A DNA stretch of 64,000 nucleotides from Ferrovibrio terrae_A. GTDB lineage: Bacteria > Pseudomonadota > Alphaproteobacteria > Ferrovibrionales > Ferrovibrionaceae. Positions within the stretch are counted from its first letter, which is position 1, and each line of letters starts with the position of its first letter. Made by a program: the position numbers and the translations under genes. Below the pieces are notes generated by a model that saw nothing but the letters and a program-made list of their open reading frames with translations, was not told the origin of the DNA and did no database searches. Below are positions 24,229 through 32,615 of the stretch, piece by piece. The stretch spans positions 124,001 to 188,000 of the forward strand of contig NZ_CALSAN010000003.1 of NCBI RefSeq assembly GCF_943372915.1, given 5' to 3'.

Positions 24229-25119
24229 TCAGTGAAGGATGCTGCGCGGCGGCTCGGTGGTTTCGCTCTGGCCCGCGCCCTCACCCGCACTCTGGGCCGG
24301 CTGGTCCGCCGCCGGCACGCCATCCTGGGCGTCACCGGCCGCCACGGTCTGGCCCTCGCCGCGCTTGAAGCGGTTATGCGCCTTCACCGAGAAGGGAATC
24401 GACACGATATAGGCCAGCTCCATCGCCGCCAGCGTGTACCAGGGCTGATTGAGCAATCCCGCCACGAACACGCCGACGCCCAGCAGCACCAGACCGACAT
24501 ATTCGCGCTTTACCCGCACGCGCTTGAAGGAATAGGTCGGCACGCGGCTGATCATCAGGCCGCCGATGCACAGCATCCAGATCGCGTTGAGATAGGGTGA
24601 GCGGAAAAACTCGCTCTCCAGTTCCAGATTGATGATGAGGAACAGCAGGCTGAGGCCCGCACCCGCCGGCGCCGGCACGCCGGTGAAGAAACTGCCGGTC
24701 CATTGCGGCTTTTCGGCATCGTCCAGCGCGGTGTTGAACCGCGCCAGGCGCAATGCGGCGCAGACGCTGAAGGCCAGCACCACCAGCCAGCCGGTGTTGC
24801 CGCTGCCGATCTCATGCATGGTCCAGAAATACAGCACCATCGCCGGCGCCACGCCGAAGCACAGGAAATCCGACAGCGAGTCCAACTCGGCGCCGAATTT
24901 CGACGCGCCTTTCAGCAGGCGGGCGACGCGGCCATCCAGCATGTCGAAGAAAGCCGCGGTGGCAATCGCCAGCACGGCGAACTTGAACTGCCCGAGCAGA
25001 GCGAAGCGGATCGCGGTGAGGCCCGAGCAGAGCGCGATGATGGTGAGGATATTGGGCGCCAGCGTGTTGAGCGGCAGCTTGCCCAGGCGATGCGGCGTCT
25101 TCAGCTTGATCGACTTCAT
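24229..25119 (-). CDS. pssA: CDP-diacylglycerol-serine O-phosphatidyltransferase PssA
   Basis: 296 aa. The CDP-alcohol phosphotransferase motif is seen as DMLDGRVARLLKGASKFGAELDSLSDF (D-G-x2-A-R-x8-G-x3-D-x3-D). Several membrane helices follow (LVVLAFSVCAALRLARF, YVGLVLLGVGVFVAGLL). It makes phosphatidylserine at the inner membrane. The C-terminal ~40 residues are a hydrophilic Ala/Gly/Glu-rich tail. It lies 68 nt downstream of psd on the same strand, giving the usual psd-pssA pair for phosphatidylethanolamine synthesis. Confidence 0.95.
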   Translation of the reverse strand: MKSIKLKTPHRLGKLPLNTLAPNILTIIALCSGLTAIRFALLGQFKFAVLAIATAAFFDMLDGRVARLLKGASKFGAELDSLSDFLCFGVAPAMVLYFWTMHEIGSGNTGWLVVLAFSVCAALRLARFNTALDDAEKPQWTGSFFTGVPAPAGAGLSLLFLIINLELESEFFRSPYLNAIWMLCIGGLMISRVPTYSFKRVRVKREYVGLVLLGVGVFVAGLLNQPWYTLAAMELAYIVSIPFSVKAHNRFKRGEGQTVAAGDAQDGVPAADQPAQSAGEGAGQSETTEPPRSILH

Positions 25120-25187
25120 GTCAGGCCTCCTCGTACCACTGCCCGGCCGGAACCCTAGCCGGGCAGCGTTACGACAGGATTAAAGCG

Positions 25188-25880
25188 TCAGCGCACTGCG
25201 CCGCTGCGCGGCTGTTCGGTGGCGCCATCCTCGGCGATCACCGTCTCGCCGGCGATGCAGCGCTGGCCGGTCACCACCAGCGGCACCATGCCATCGTCGA
25301 GATAGACATCGACGCGGCTGCCGAAGCGGATCAGGCCGAAGCGTTCGCCGGCCTTGTAGGTCTCGCCCTCGCGGGCCTCGCACAGGATGCGGCGGGCGAC
25401 CAGGCCGGCAATCTGGACCACGGCGATCTCCTTGCCGTTGGTCAGCTTCAGCCGCATCGACTGGCGCTCGTTGTCGATGCTGGCCTTGTCGAGCGCGGCA
25501 TTGAGGAACTTGCCCGGGCGATAGGCGAGCGCGGTGACCACGCCATCAATCGGCACGCGGTTCACATGCACGTCAAACACATTCATGAACACCGAGATGC
25601 GGGTGCGCGCATCGCTGCCCATGCCGAGTTCTTCCGGCGGCACGGCGCGTTCGATCATCTGCACCACGCCATCGGCCGGCGAGATCAGCAGCCCCTCGCG
25701 GGTCGGCGTCACCCGGGCGGGGTCGCGGAAGAAATAGGCGCACCAGCAGGTCAGGATCACGCCGAGCCAGCCCAGCGGGGTGGCGACCCAGAACAGCAGC
25801 AGGGTCACGATCGCGAAGATCGCGATGAACTTCCAGCCTTCGCGATGGATGGGCACCAGAACGGAACGGATCGTGTCCAT
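25188..25880 (-). CDS. psd: Phosphatidylserine decarboxylase proenzyme (short type)
   Basis: 230 aa. An N-terminal hydrophobic segment (IFAIVTLLLFWVATPLGWLGVILTC) is followed by LLISPADGVV, FMNVFDVHVNRVPIDG and the C-terminal FGLIRFGSRVDVYLDDG. The Gly-Ser bond in FGSR is the expected self-cleavage site giving the pyruvoyl group. This short form differs from the ~300-aa E. coli Psd, which has an LGST motif. It decarboxylates phosphatidylserine to phosphatidylethanolamine. First gene of psd-pssA. Confidence 0.94.
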   Translation of the reverse strand: MDTIRSVLVPIHREGWKFIAIFAIVTLLLFWVATPLGWLGVILTCWCAYFFRDPARVTPTREGLLISPADGVVQMIERAVPPEELGMGSDARTRISVFMNVFDVHVNRVPIDGVVTALAYRPGKFLNAALDKASIDNERQSMRLKLTNGKEIAVVQIAGLVARRILCEAREGETYKAGERFGLIRFGSRVDVYLDDGMVPLVVTGQRCIAGETVIAEDGATEQPRSGAVR

Positions 25881-26019
25881 GGACAGGGTAAACCTTTGGA
25901 ATTAAGTGACAGGGGCAATGTAGCCACTGCGGCGGCGGGCTTAAAGACCCACCTCGCCGATTTATGCGCCGCCAATAGCCCGGTTGCCGGTTTTCTCTGC
26001 CTAAAGATGGTATTGCCGC

Positions 26020-26922
26020 CTACTGCCGCAGCACCGGCAGCGCGCGCAGCCGTTCGGCGGCGAAATCGAGGAAGGCGCGGACTTTCGCATTGGTGCGCCG
26101 GCCTTCGGCATGCACCAGGCTGACCGGCACCGGCGGCAGTTGATAATCGGCCAGCACCACCTGCAGTGCGCCAGACGCCACCAGCGGCGCCACCATGTAG
26201 GACAGCACCAGCGTCAGGCCATGACCGGCCAGCACCGCGTTGATCGCCGCTTCGGAGGAGTTGACCCAGAAGCGTGTCGGCGGATTCAGCGACAGCGCAT
26301 GACCATCCACCATGAAATCCCAACTGTTCGCGGCGATGCCGGCCGAGAACATCACCGTGCTGTGCCGCATCAGGTCGGATGGGATTTTTGGCATGCCATG
26401 CCGCGCCAGATAAGCCGGCGAGGCCACCACCACACTGCGCACATGGCCAACTCGGATGGCACTGAGCGATGAATCGCGTAAGTGTGCGATGCGCACGGCG
26501 ATGTCGAAGCCTTCTTCGATCAGATTGGCGACACGGTCGAGCAGCAGCAGCCGCGCGCTGACATGCGGATGCAGGGTGAGGAAATCCTGCACCACGGGGG
26601 CGACATGAATCCGCCCGAACATCTGCGAGGCGGTGATGCTGAGTTCGCCGCGCGGCGCGCCATGGTCGCCGGCCACCGAGGCCTCGGCCTCCTCCAGCTC
26701 GGCCAGGATGCGGCGCGCATCGGCGAGAAACCGCTCGCCGGCCTCGGTCAGCCGCACATGGCGGGTGCTGCGCTGGAACAGGCTGATGCCCAGCCGCTCC
26801 TCCAGCCCGGCGATGGCGCGCGTCACCGAGGGCGGCGACAGATGCAGCTGCCGGGCGGCCTCGGCGAATCCGGCCTTCTCGGCCACCGAGATAAAGATGC
26901 GCATGGCGTCCAGACGGTCCAT
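26020..26922 (-). CDS. LysR family transcriptional regulator
   Basis: 300 aa. N-terminal winged HTH: MDRLDAMRIFISVAEKAGFAEAARQLHLSPPSVTRAIAGLEERLG, then a substrate-binding domain. The MDRLxAMxxF start and the RHVRLTEAGERFLADARRIL linker are typical of the CrgA/DsdC-like subgroup. Divergent from a GST gene with a perfect 19-nt palindrome just before its own start, so it probably controls the GST/flavoprotein operon and itself. The inducer is unknown. Confidence 0.9.
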   Translation of the reverse strand: MDRLDAMRIFISVAEKAGFAEAARQLHLSPPSVTRAIAGLEERLGISLFQRSTRHVRLTEAGERFLADARRILAELEEAEASVAGDHGAPRGELSITASQMFGRIHVAPVVQDFLTLHPHVSARLLLLDRVANLIEEGFDIAVRIAHLRDSSLSAIRVGHVRSVVVASPAYLARHGMPKIPSDLMRHSTVMFSAGIAANSWDFMVDGHALSLNPPTRFWVNSSEAAINAVLAGHGLTLVLSYMVAPLVASGALQVVLADYQLPPVPVSLVHAEGRRTNAKVRAFLDFAAERLRALPVLRQ

Positions 26923-26927
26923 GGTAT

Positions 26928-26946
26928 TATTTCATAATATGAAATA
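26928..26946. promoter_or_regulatory. Perfect palindrome, probable LysR operator
   Basis: TATTTCATAATATGAAATA is a 9+1+9 palindrome containing T-N11-A spacings. It starts 6 nt before the LysR start codon and about 80 nt before the GST start. Binding here would both repress lysR and act on the divergent operon. Confidence 0.5.
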
Positions 26947-27027
26947 GTGAGTTGTAAAAGCGGGTTATTATCATTTCTCGCAGGAATGACATTTTAGGCG
27001 GCATCCGCTTTGCCCAAGGAACCCGCC

Positions 27028-27642
27028 ATGACCCTCCGCCTGCACCGCTTCGCCCTCTCCGGCCATGCCCATCGCGCCGAACTGCTGCTCAACCTGCTCG
27101 GCCTGCGCGCCGAGCTGATCGATGTCGATCTGGGTGGCGGCGAACACAAGCAGCCGGCCTTCCTGGCCAAGAATGCCTTCGGCCAGGTGCCGGTGCTGGA
27201 AGACGGCGACACTGTCATCGCCGACAGCAATGCCATCCTGGTCTATCTCGCCAGCCGCTATGACGAGCAGCGCCGCTGGCTGCCCGTCGATCCGGTGCAG
27301 GCCGCCCAGGTGCAGCGCTGGCTCTCGGTCGCCGCCGGGCAACTGGCGAGCGGGCCGGCGGCGGCGCGCATGGTGACCCTGTTCAAGGCGCCGTTCGATC
27401 ATGACCGCGCCAAGACGGTGGCCACCGCTCTCTTCGCCGTGCTGGAACAGCATCTGGCGCAGCAGACCTTCCTGGTCGGCGCCGCACCGACGATTGCCGA
27501 TCTGGCGCTGTATTCCTACACGGCGCATGCGCCCGAGGGCGGCGTGTCGCTGCAGCCCTATCCGCAGATCCGCGCCTGGCTCGGCCGCATCGAGGCCCTG
27601 CCCGGCTTCGTGCCAATGCCGAAGACCGCTGTGGCGGCGTAA
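27028..27642 (+). CDS. Glutathione S-transferase family protein
   Basis: 204 aa from the ATG at 27028. N-terminal domain TLRLHRFALSGHAHRAELLLNLLG with QVPVLEDGDTVIADSNAILVYL. C-terminal domain with APTIADLALYSYTAHAPEGGVSL. The catalytic Ser (ALSGHAHR) is plausible for nu/YfcG- or theta-like classes. Divergent from lysR and 14 nt before the flavin-binding gene, so the two form a likely LysR-controlled operon. Confidence 0.87.
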   Translation: MTLRLHRFALSGHAHRAELLLNLLGLRAELIDVDLGGGEHKQPAFLAKNAFGQVPVLEDGDTVIADSNAILVYLASRYDEQRRWLPVDPVQAAQVQRWLSVAAGQLASGPAAARMVTLFKAPFDHDRAKTVATALFAVLEQHLAQQTFLVGAAPTIADLALYSYTAHAPEGGVSLQPYPQIRAWLGRIEALPGFVPMPKTAVAA

Positions 27643-27656
27643 GACAGGAGAGACAG

Positions 27657-28595
27657 ATGGGACGCTTTCATGAAGGCGAACAGGCGTTGCAGCGGCGGGT
27701 GAGCCCGGTGCTGCAGGCCCGCATGGCCAAGACCGCCGAGGTGGTGCTGCGCGACTATATGCCCGAGCAGCATCGCGACTTCTTCACCCTGCTGCCGACG
27801 CTCGTCGTCGGCAGCGTGGACGAGTGCGGCCGGCCCTGGGCCTCGATGCTGGCGGGCCGGCCGGGCTTCGTGCTGTCGCCCGACCCGGTGACATTGCACA
27901 TTGCCGCCAAGCCGATTGCCGGCGATCCGCTGGAGCGCCATCTGGCACAAGATGCGCCGCTCGGCATCCTCGGCCTGCAGCCGGAAACGCGGCGGCGCAA
28001 TCGCATGAACGGCCGCGTCAGCGCGCTGGATGAGAGTGGCTTTACGGTGCATGTCGAACAGAGCTTCGGCAACTGCCCGCAGTATATCCAGGCCCGCGCG
28101 CCGCGCCTGGTCGGTGCGCTCGGCACGCCGCCGCGCCAGATGGAAGTGGCGCAGCTGTCGCCGCGTGCCACGGCGATGCTGCATGCCGCCGATACCGTTT
28201 TCATTGCCACCCATGCGGCCAATGAGGGCGTCGATGTCTCGCATCGCGGCGGCAAGCCCGGCTTTGTCAAGGTCGAGCAGCGCGATGGCGTTGCCGTGCT
28301 GACCCTGCCGGATTTCCGCGGCAACAATTTCTTCAACACGCTGGGCAATATCGCGCTCAACCCGCGCGCCGGGCTCTTGGTGGTGGATTATGCCACCGGC
28401 GACCTGCTGCAGCTGACAACTACTGCCGAGATCATCTGGGACGGGCCGGAGGTGGACGCCTTCGAAGGCGCGCAGCGCCTGCTGCGGCTGCGGGTGGAAT
28501 GCGGCCAGATCATCGAAGGCGGATTGCCGGTGCGCTGGAGCGAACCGGCCTATGCGCCGCAGCTGATCGAGACGGGCAGCTGGGCGGCGGCCTAG
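27657..28595 (+). CDS. Large PNPOx-like flavin-binding oxidoreductase
   Basis: 312 aa. Two split-barrel-like halves: LPTLVVGSVDECGRPWASMLAGRPGFV near residue 50 and FIATHAANEGVDVSHRGGKPGFVKV near residue 185, with DFRGNNFFNTLGNIALNPRAGLLVVDY, the FMN-binding block of the PNPOx-like family. An additional ferredoxin-reductase domain, found in some relatives, is absent. Probably a flavin-dependent reductase of unknown substrate. Its TAG stop overlaps the TAG stop of the ABC gene on the other strand. Confidence 0.82.
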   Translation: MGRFHEGEQALQRRVSPVLQARMAKTAEVVLRDYMPEQHRDFFTLLPTLVVGSVDECGRPWASMLAGRPGFVLSPDPVTLHIAAKPIAGDPLERHLAQDAPLGILGLQPETRRRNRMNGRVSALDESGFTVHVEQSFGNCPQYIQARAPRLVGALGTPPRQMEVAQLSPRATAMLHAADTVFIATHAANEGVDVSHRGGKPGFVKVEQRDGVAVLTLPDFRGNNFFNTLGNIALNPRAGLLVVDYATGDLLQLTTTAEIIWDGPEVDAFEGAQRLLRLRVECGQIIEGGLPVRWSEPAYAPQLIETGSWAAA

Positions 28596-30421
28596 TCCCC
28601 CGCCGCCGACAGCACGGCCACCGTCTCGCCGGTGACCTTTTCCTCTGCTTCGCGCGCCTGCTGCTGCTTCTGCCACAGCGCCGCGTAGAGCCCGCCCTGG
28701 GCCAGCAGGGCATGATGACGGCCGCGTTCAGCGATGCGGCCCTCCTCCAGCACGATGATCTCGTCGGCATCCACCACGGTGGAGAGCCGATGGGCGATCA
28801 CCAGCGTGGTGCAGCCTTCGGCCGCCGCCGCAAGGGCTGCCTGGATCTCGCGTTCGGTATGGGTGTCGAGCGCCGAGGTGGCTTCATCAAACACCATAAT
28901 CTTCGGGTTCTTCAGCAAAGCGCGGGCAATCGCCACGCGCTGCTTCTCGCCGCCGGACAGTTTCAGCCCGCGTTCGCCCACCATGGTGGCCATGCCATCG
29001 GGCAGGCGGGAGATCAGGTGATCGAGCTGCGCCAGCCGTGCCGCTTCCGCCACATCGGCATCCGAGGCACCGACGCGGCCATAGCGGATGTTGTAGAGAA
29101 TCGTGTCGTTGAACAGCACGGTATCCTGCGGCACGATGCCAATGCACTGGCGCAAGGAAAGCTGCGTGACATCGCGGATATCCTGGCCGTCGATTGTAAT
29201 CCTGCCGCCCTGGATGTCGTAGAAGCGATAGAGCAGGCGCGACAGCGTCGACTTGCCGGCGCCTGACGCACCCACCACCGCCACCTTGGCGCCGGGCGCG
29301 ATGCGGAAGCTGACGCCGGACAGGATCTCGCGGCGCGGATCATAGGCAAAACGCACATCGGAGAACTCGACCTCGCCGCGCTCGCAGGCCAGCGCCGGCG
29401 CGCCGGGCTTGTCCTGGATTTCCTGCGGCACATCCAGCAGCTTGAACATCGCCTCCATGTCGATCAGGCCCTGCTTGATCTCGCGATAGGCAAAGCCCAG
29501 GAAATTGAGCGGCAGATACAGCTGGATCAGATAGGCGTTGACCACGACGAGATCGCCCAGCGTCATGGTCTTGTCGCGCACACCCAGCACGGCCAGACTC
29601 ATCACCGCGATCAGGCCGACGGCAATGATGGCGCCCTGGCCGAGATTGAGATAGGCCAGTGTGGTCTGGCTTTTCACCGCGGCGCGCTCGTAACGCATCA
29701 TCGCATCGTCGTAGCGATCGGCCTCATGCGCCTCGTTGGTGAAATATTTCACCGTCTCGTAATTCAGCAGGCTGTCGATGGCCCGCGTGTTGGCGCGGGT
29801 GTCCTCGTCGTTCATCTGGCGGCGGTATTTGGTGCGCCATTCGGTGATCGCCAGCGTGTAAAGGATATAGCCGCCGATGGTGGCAACCGTGATGACGGCA
29901 AAGGTCCAGCCATACATCCACCACAACACGCCGCCGACCAGCGCGATCTCCACCAGGGTCGGCACGATGTTGAAGGTCATGAACTGCAGCACGAACTGGA
30001 TGCCCTTGGTGCCGCGTTCGATCACGCGGCTCAGGCCGCCGGTCTGGCGCTCCAGATGGAAGCGCAGGGACAGCGCATGCAGATGGTTGAAGGTTTCCAG
30101 CGCCAGGTTGCGGATGGCGGCCTGCGCCACCTTGGCAAACACCGCATCGCGCAATTCGCCGAAACCCTGGGCCAGCATGCGGGCGATGCCATAGGCCAGC
30201 ACCAGGCCGAGCACCGCACCTATCACCAATTGGTCCAGCGCGATGCCCTGGTCGAGCAGATCGAGCGCCTGCTTGAAGAAATACGGCACCGTGACGTTGA
30301 CCAGCTTGGCCAGCAGCAGGAAGACAAAGGCGATCACCACCCGGCGGCGCAGGTCGGGACGGCCGGTGGGCCAGAGTCGCGGAATCAGCAAGCTGGCTAG
30401 CGATTTTCTCAAGGTGGTCAT
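28592..30421 (-). CDS. Atm1/HMT1-type ABC exporter (permease-ATPase fusion)
   Basis: 609 aa half-transporter. Six membrane helices lie in residues ~25-320, and the nucleotide-binding domain follows. Walker A is VGASGAGKSTLSRLLYRF, the signature LSGGEKQRVAIARALL, Walker B IMVFDEATSALD, and the H-loop VIAHRLST. The NTE-side YETVKYFTNEAHEADRYD segment and the G-x-G-exchange helices are characteristic of Atm1-like exporters, which move glutathione persulfides or metal-glutathione complexes. Glutathione-linked neighbours (GST) are consistent with that role. Divergent from the FAH gene. Confidence 0.9.
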   Translation of the reverse strand: MTTLRKSLASLLIPRLWPTGRPDLRRRVVIAFVFLLLAKLVNVTVPYFFKQALDLLDQGIALDQLVIGAVLGLVLAYGIARMLAQGFGELRDAVFAKVAQAAIRNLALETFNHLHALSLRFHLERQTGGLSRVIERGTKGIQFVLQFMTFNIVPTLVEIALVGGVLWWMYGWTFAVITVATIGGYILYTLAITEWRTKYRRQMNDEDTRANTRAIDSLLNYETVKYFTNEAHEADRYDDAMMRYERAAVKSQTTLAYLNLGQGAIIAVGLIAVMSLAVLGVRDKTMTLGDLVVVNAYLIQLYLPLNFLGFAYREIKQGLIDMEAMFKLLDVPQEIQDKPGAPALACERGEVEFSDVRFAYDPRREILSGVSFRIAPGAKVAVVGASGAGKSTLSRLLYRFYDIQGGRITIDGQDIRDVTQLSLRQCIGIVPQDTVLFNDTILYNIRYGRVGASDADVAEAARLAQLDHLISRLPDGMATMVGERGLKLSGGEKQRVAIARALLKNPKIMVFDEATSALDTHTEREIQAALAAAAEGCTTLVIAHRLSTVVDADEIIVLEEGRIAERGRHHALLAQGGLYAALWQKQQQAREAEEKVTGETVAVLSAAGD

Positions 30422-30512
30422 GGCTGGGCGGGCCTGCGGGGCTGGACTAGACTGGCGGGACGTTTGGGGCTGGCCGGGTCGATGCTTGTTTGCAGACCGC
30501 CCCGAGCGTATC

Positions 30513-30533
30513 GTTTGGCCCCCAAACTATACT
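30513..30533 (+). promoter_or_regulatory. Inverted repeat abutting a TATACT -10 box before the FAH gene
   Basis: GTTTGG-CCC-CCAAAC (30513-30527) is immediately followed by TATACT (30528-30533), 32 nt before the FAH start. No clear -35 box is visible. The repeat occupies the spacer, as an operator would. Confidence 0.42.
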
Positions 30534-30564
30534 GAATTTTCTTTTTCCGGCAGGGAGCAGTCTG

Positions 30565-31413
30565 ATGAAAGTGGTGAGCTTCGTCCGCAATGGCAAGAGC
30601 TCGTATGGTGTCGTCGTCGGTGACGGCATTGTCGATATGGGCGCCAAGCTGGGCGCCAAATACCCCGATCTGGTTGCGGTGCTGAAGGCCGGCGCGCTCG
30701 CCGAGGTGGAAGCCGCCGCCAAGGGCGCGGCTGCCGACCTGCCCTACAAGGGCACGACCTTGCTGCCGGTGATCCCGAACCCGGGCAAGATCGTCTGCGT
30801 CGGCGTCAACTATGACGAACACCGCCGCGAGATGGGCCGCGAACCGCCGGGCCATCCCACCATCTTCGTGCGCTTCCCGGAAAGCCAGGTTGCCCATGAC
30901 CAGCCCCTGCTGAAGCCTGCCGAATCCGACAAGCTGGATTACGAAGCCGAACTGGCCGTGATTATCGGCAAGACCGGCTACAAGGTGTCGGAAGACGATG
31001 CCTTCAGCATCGTCGCCGGCTACAGCTGCTACAACGATGGCTCGGTGCGCGACTGGCAGACCCATACCGGCCAGTTCACCCCGGGCAAGAATTTCAACGC
31101 CACCGGCGGCTTCGGCCCGTGGATGGTGACGGCGGACGAAATCCCCGATGCCCAGGCCCTGGCGATCCAGAGCCGCCTGAACGGCCAGGTGATGCAGTCC
31201 TCCAACACCGAACTGATGACCTTTAACATCCGCAAGATCATCAAGTATGTGACCACCTTCACGCCGCTGCAGCCTGGCGATGTGATCGCCACCGGCACGC
31301 CGGGCGGCGTCGGCACCAAGCGCAACCCGCCGGTCTACATGAAGGATGGCGACATCATCGAGATCGAGATCGAAAAGGTCGGCCTGCTGCGCAATCCGGT
31401 GAAAAACGGGTAA
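30565..31413 (+). CDS. Fumarylacetoacetate hydrolase family protein
   Basis: 282 aa. The FAH catalytic core is present: NPGKIVCVGVNYDEHRREMG, DYEAELAVIIGKTG (metal-binding Glu pair), SVRDWQTHTGQFTPGKNF, TGTPGGVGTKRNPPVYMKDGD. An N-terminal domain of ~70 residues precedes it (VSFVRNGKSSYGVVVGDG). Members act on beta-diketo acids or as acylpyruvases, and the exact substrate is unknown. The ATG at 30565 has AGGGAG upstream. A good terminator follows. Confidence 0.9.
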   Translation: MKVVSFVRNGKSSYGVVVGDGIVDMGAKLGAKYPDLVAVLKAGALAEVEAAAKGAAADLPYKGTTLLPVIPNPGKIVCVGVNYDEHRREMGREPPGHPTIFVRFPESQVAHDQPLLKPAESDKLDYEAELAVIIGKTGYKVSEDDAFSIVAGYSCYNDGSVRDWQTHTGQFTPGKNFNATGGFGPWMVTADEIPDAQALAIQSRLNGQVMQSSNTELMTFNIRKIIKYVTTFTPLQPGDVIATGTPGGVGTKRNPPVYMKDGDIIEIEIEKVGLLRNPVKNG

Positions 31414-31436
31414 GGCTCCACAACACTGCTTTACGG

Positions 31437-31461
31437 ACGGGGCGCTTCGGCGCCCCGTTTT
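31437..31461 (+). terminator. Intrinsic terminator after the FAH gene
   Basis: ACGGGGCGC, loop TTCG, GCGCCCCGT, then a short T-run. The 9-bp stem is capped by a stable UUCG tetraloop. Confidence 0.85.
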
Positions 31462-31470
31462 CGTTTACAC

Positions 31471-31559
31471 GTCACCCTCGGATTTATTCCGAGGGTCCAT
31501 CCCAACCATCCGCGCATCGGACCATGCAGATGGACCCTCGGGACAAGCCCGAGGGTGAC
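31471..31559. repeat. REP/BIME-like pair of 30-nt inverted repeats
   Basis: Two 30-nt copies face each other at 31471-31500 and 31530-31559, separated by 29 nt. Each begins GTCACCCTCGG, ends CCGAGGGTCCAT and is itself a hairpin. The copies differ only in the central bases (ATTTATT against GCTTGTC). This is the form of the palindromic intergenic elements common in alphaproteobacterial genomes. Confidence 0.7.
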
Positions 31560-31568
31560 GATCTGCGT

Positions 31569-32615
31569 TTACTGTGTGTCCCTGCCCACCGCCTCGGCCA
31601 CGCTCTTGAAGCCATCCCGCTTCAGCAACGCCGCCAGCTCGGTCTTGATGCGGCCGACAAGACCGGGGCCTTCATAGACCAGCGCCGAGTAAAGCTGCAC
31701 GGCCGAGGCGCCGGCGCGGATCTTGGCATAGGCCTGCGCGCCAGAGGCGATGCCGCCGACACCGATCAGCGGAATCCGCCCCCCCAAAAAGCCATACAGC
31801 TGTTTGAGCACAGCGGTCGAATGCTCGAACAACGGCTGGCCTGACAGGCCACCAGTTTCTCTCGCATTGCCGCTGCGCAGGCTGTCTGGCCGGGCAATCG
31901 TGGTGTTGGTGGCAACGATGCCATCGAGGCGGAATTGCAGCGCCAGTTCGGCCACAGCCTGGATGTCTTCGTCCGCCAGATCAGGCGCAATCTTGACCAG
32001 CAGCGGCGTCTTCAGCCGCTCATGCAGTGGCTGGATACGCGTCAGCAGTGCCGTCAGCTCCTCGCGGCCCTGCAGGTTGCGCAGGCCGGGCGTGTTGGGC
32101 GAGGACACATTGACGACGGCGAAATCGACCAGCGGTGCCAGGCGCTCATAGGAAATCGCGTAATCGCCGGGGCGGTCGCCGCTGTCCTTGTTGGCGCCGA
32201 GATTGGCGCCCACTACACCAGGACGACCCTTGCGCAGTTCAAGCCGGCGGGCGGCGGCCTCGAGACCATCATTGTTGAATCCCATGCGGTTGATCACCGC
32301 GCGGTCTTCGGGCAGGCGGAAGACGCGCGGGCGCGGATTGCCCGGCTGCGGCTTCGGCGTCACGCCGCCGATCTCGACGAAACCGAAACCGAGCCGCAGC
32401 ATGGCATCGGGCACGTCGGCATTCTTGTCGAAGCCGGCGGCCAGGCCGACCGGATTGGGCAGCCGCTTGCCGAACAGCGTGGTGGCGAGCAGCGCATCGT
32501 CGGCGCAGGCCGGCGGCAGCGGGGCATGCCGCAGCAGTTTGAGCGTCAGCCGATGCGCGGTTTCGGCATCGATGTTGCGCACCAGCGGAAAAACCAGATT
32601 GCGATAGAGGCTCAT
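31569..32615 (-). CDS. pyrD: Dihydroorotate dehydrogenase (quinone), class 2
   Basis: 348 aa. The N-terminal membrane-associating segment (LVFPLVRNIDAETAHRLTLKLL) marks the quinone-dependent class 2. FMN and substrate motifs are NPVGLAAGFDKNADV, RVFRLPEDRAVINRMGFNNDG, VNVSSPNTPGLRNLQG with the catalytic Ser, and GVGGIASGAQAYAKI. It oxidises dihydroorotate to orotate in pyrimidine synthesis at the inner membrane. The ATG overlaps the stop of the upstream 2H-like gene by 4 nt, so the three genes here are coupled. Confidence 0.95.
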   Translation of the reverse strand: MSLYRNLVFPLVRNIDAETAHRLTLKLLRHAPLPPACADDALLATTLFGKRLPNPVGLAAGFDKNADVPDAMLRLGFGFVEIGGVTPKPQPGNPRPRVFRLPEDRAVINRMGFNNDGLEAAARRLELRKGRPGVVGANLGANKDSGDRPGDYAISYERLAPLVDFAVVNVSSPNTPGLRNLQGREELTALLTRIQPLHERLKTPLLVKIAPDLADEDIQAVAELALQFRLDGIVATNTTIARPDSLRSGNARETGGLSGQPLFEHSTAVLKQLYGFLGGRIPLIGVGGIASGAQAYAKIRAGASAVQLYSALVYEGPGLVGRIKTELAALLKRDGFKSVAEAVGRDTQ

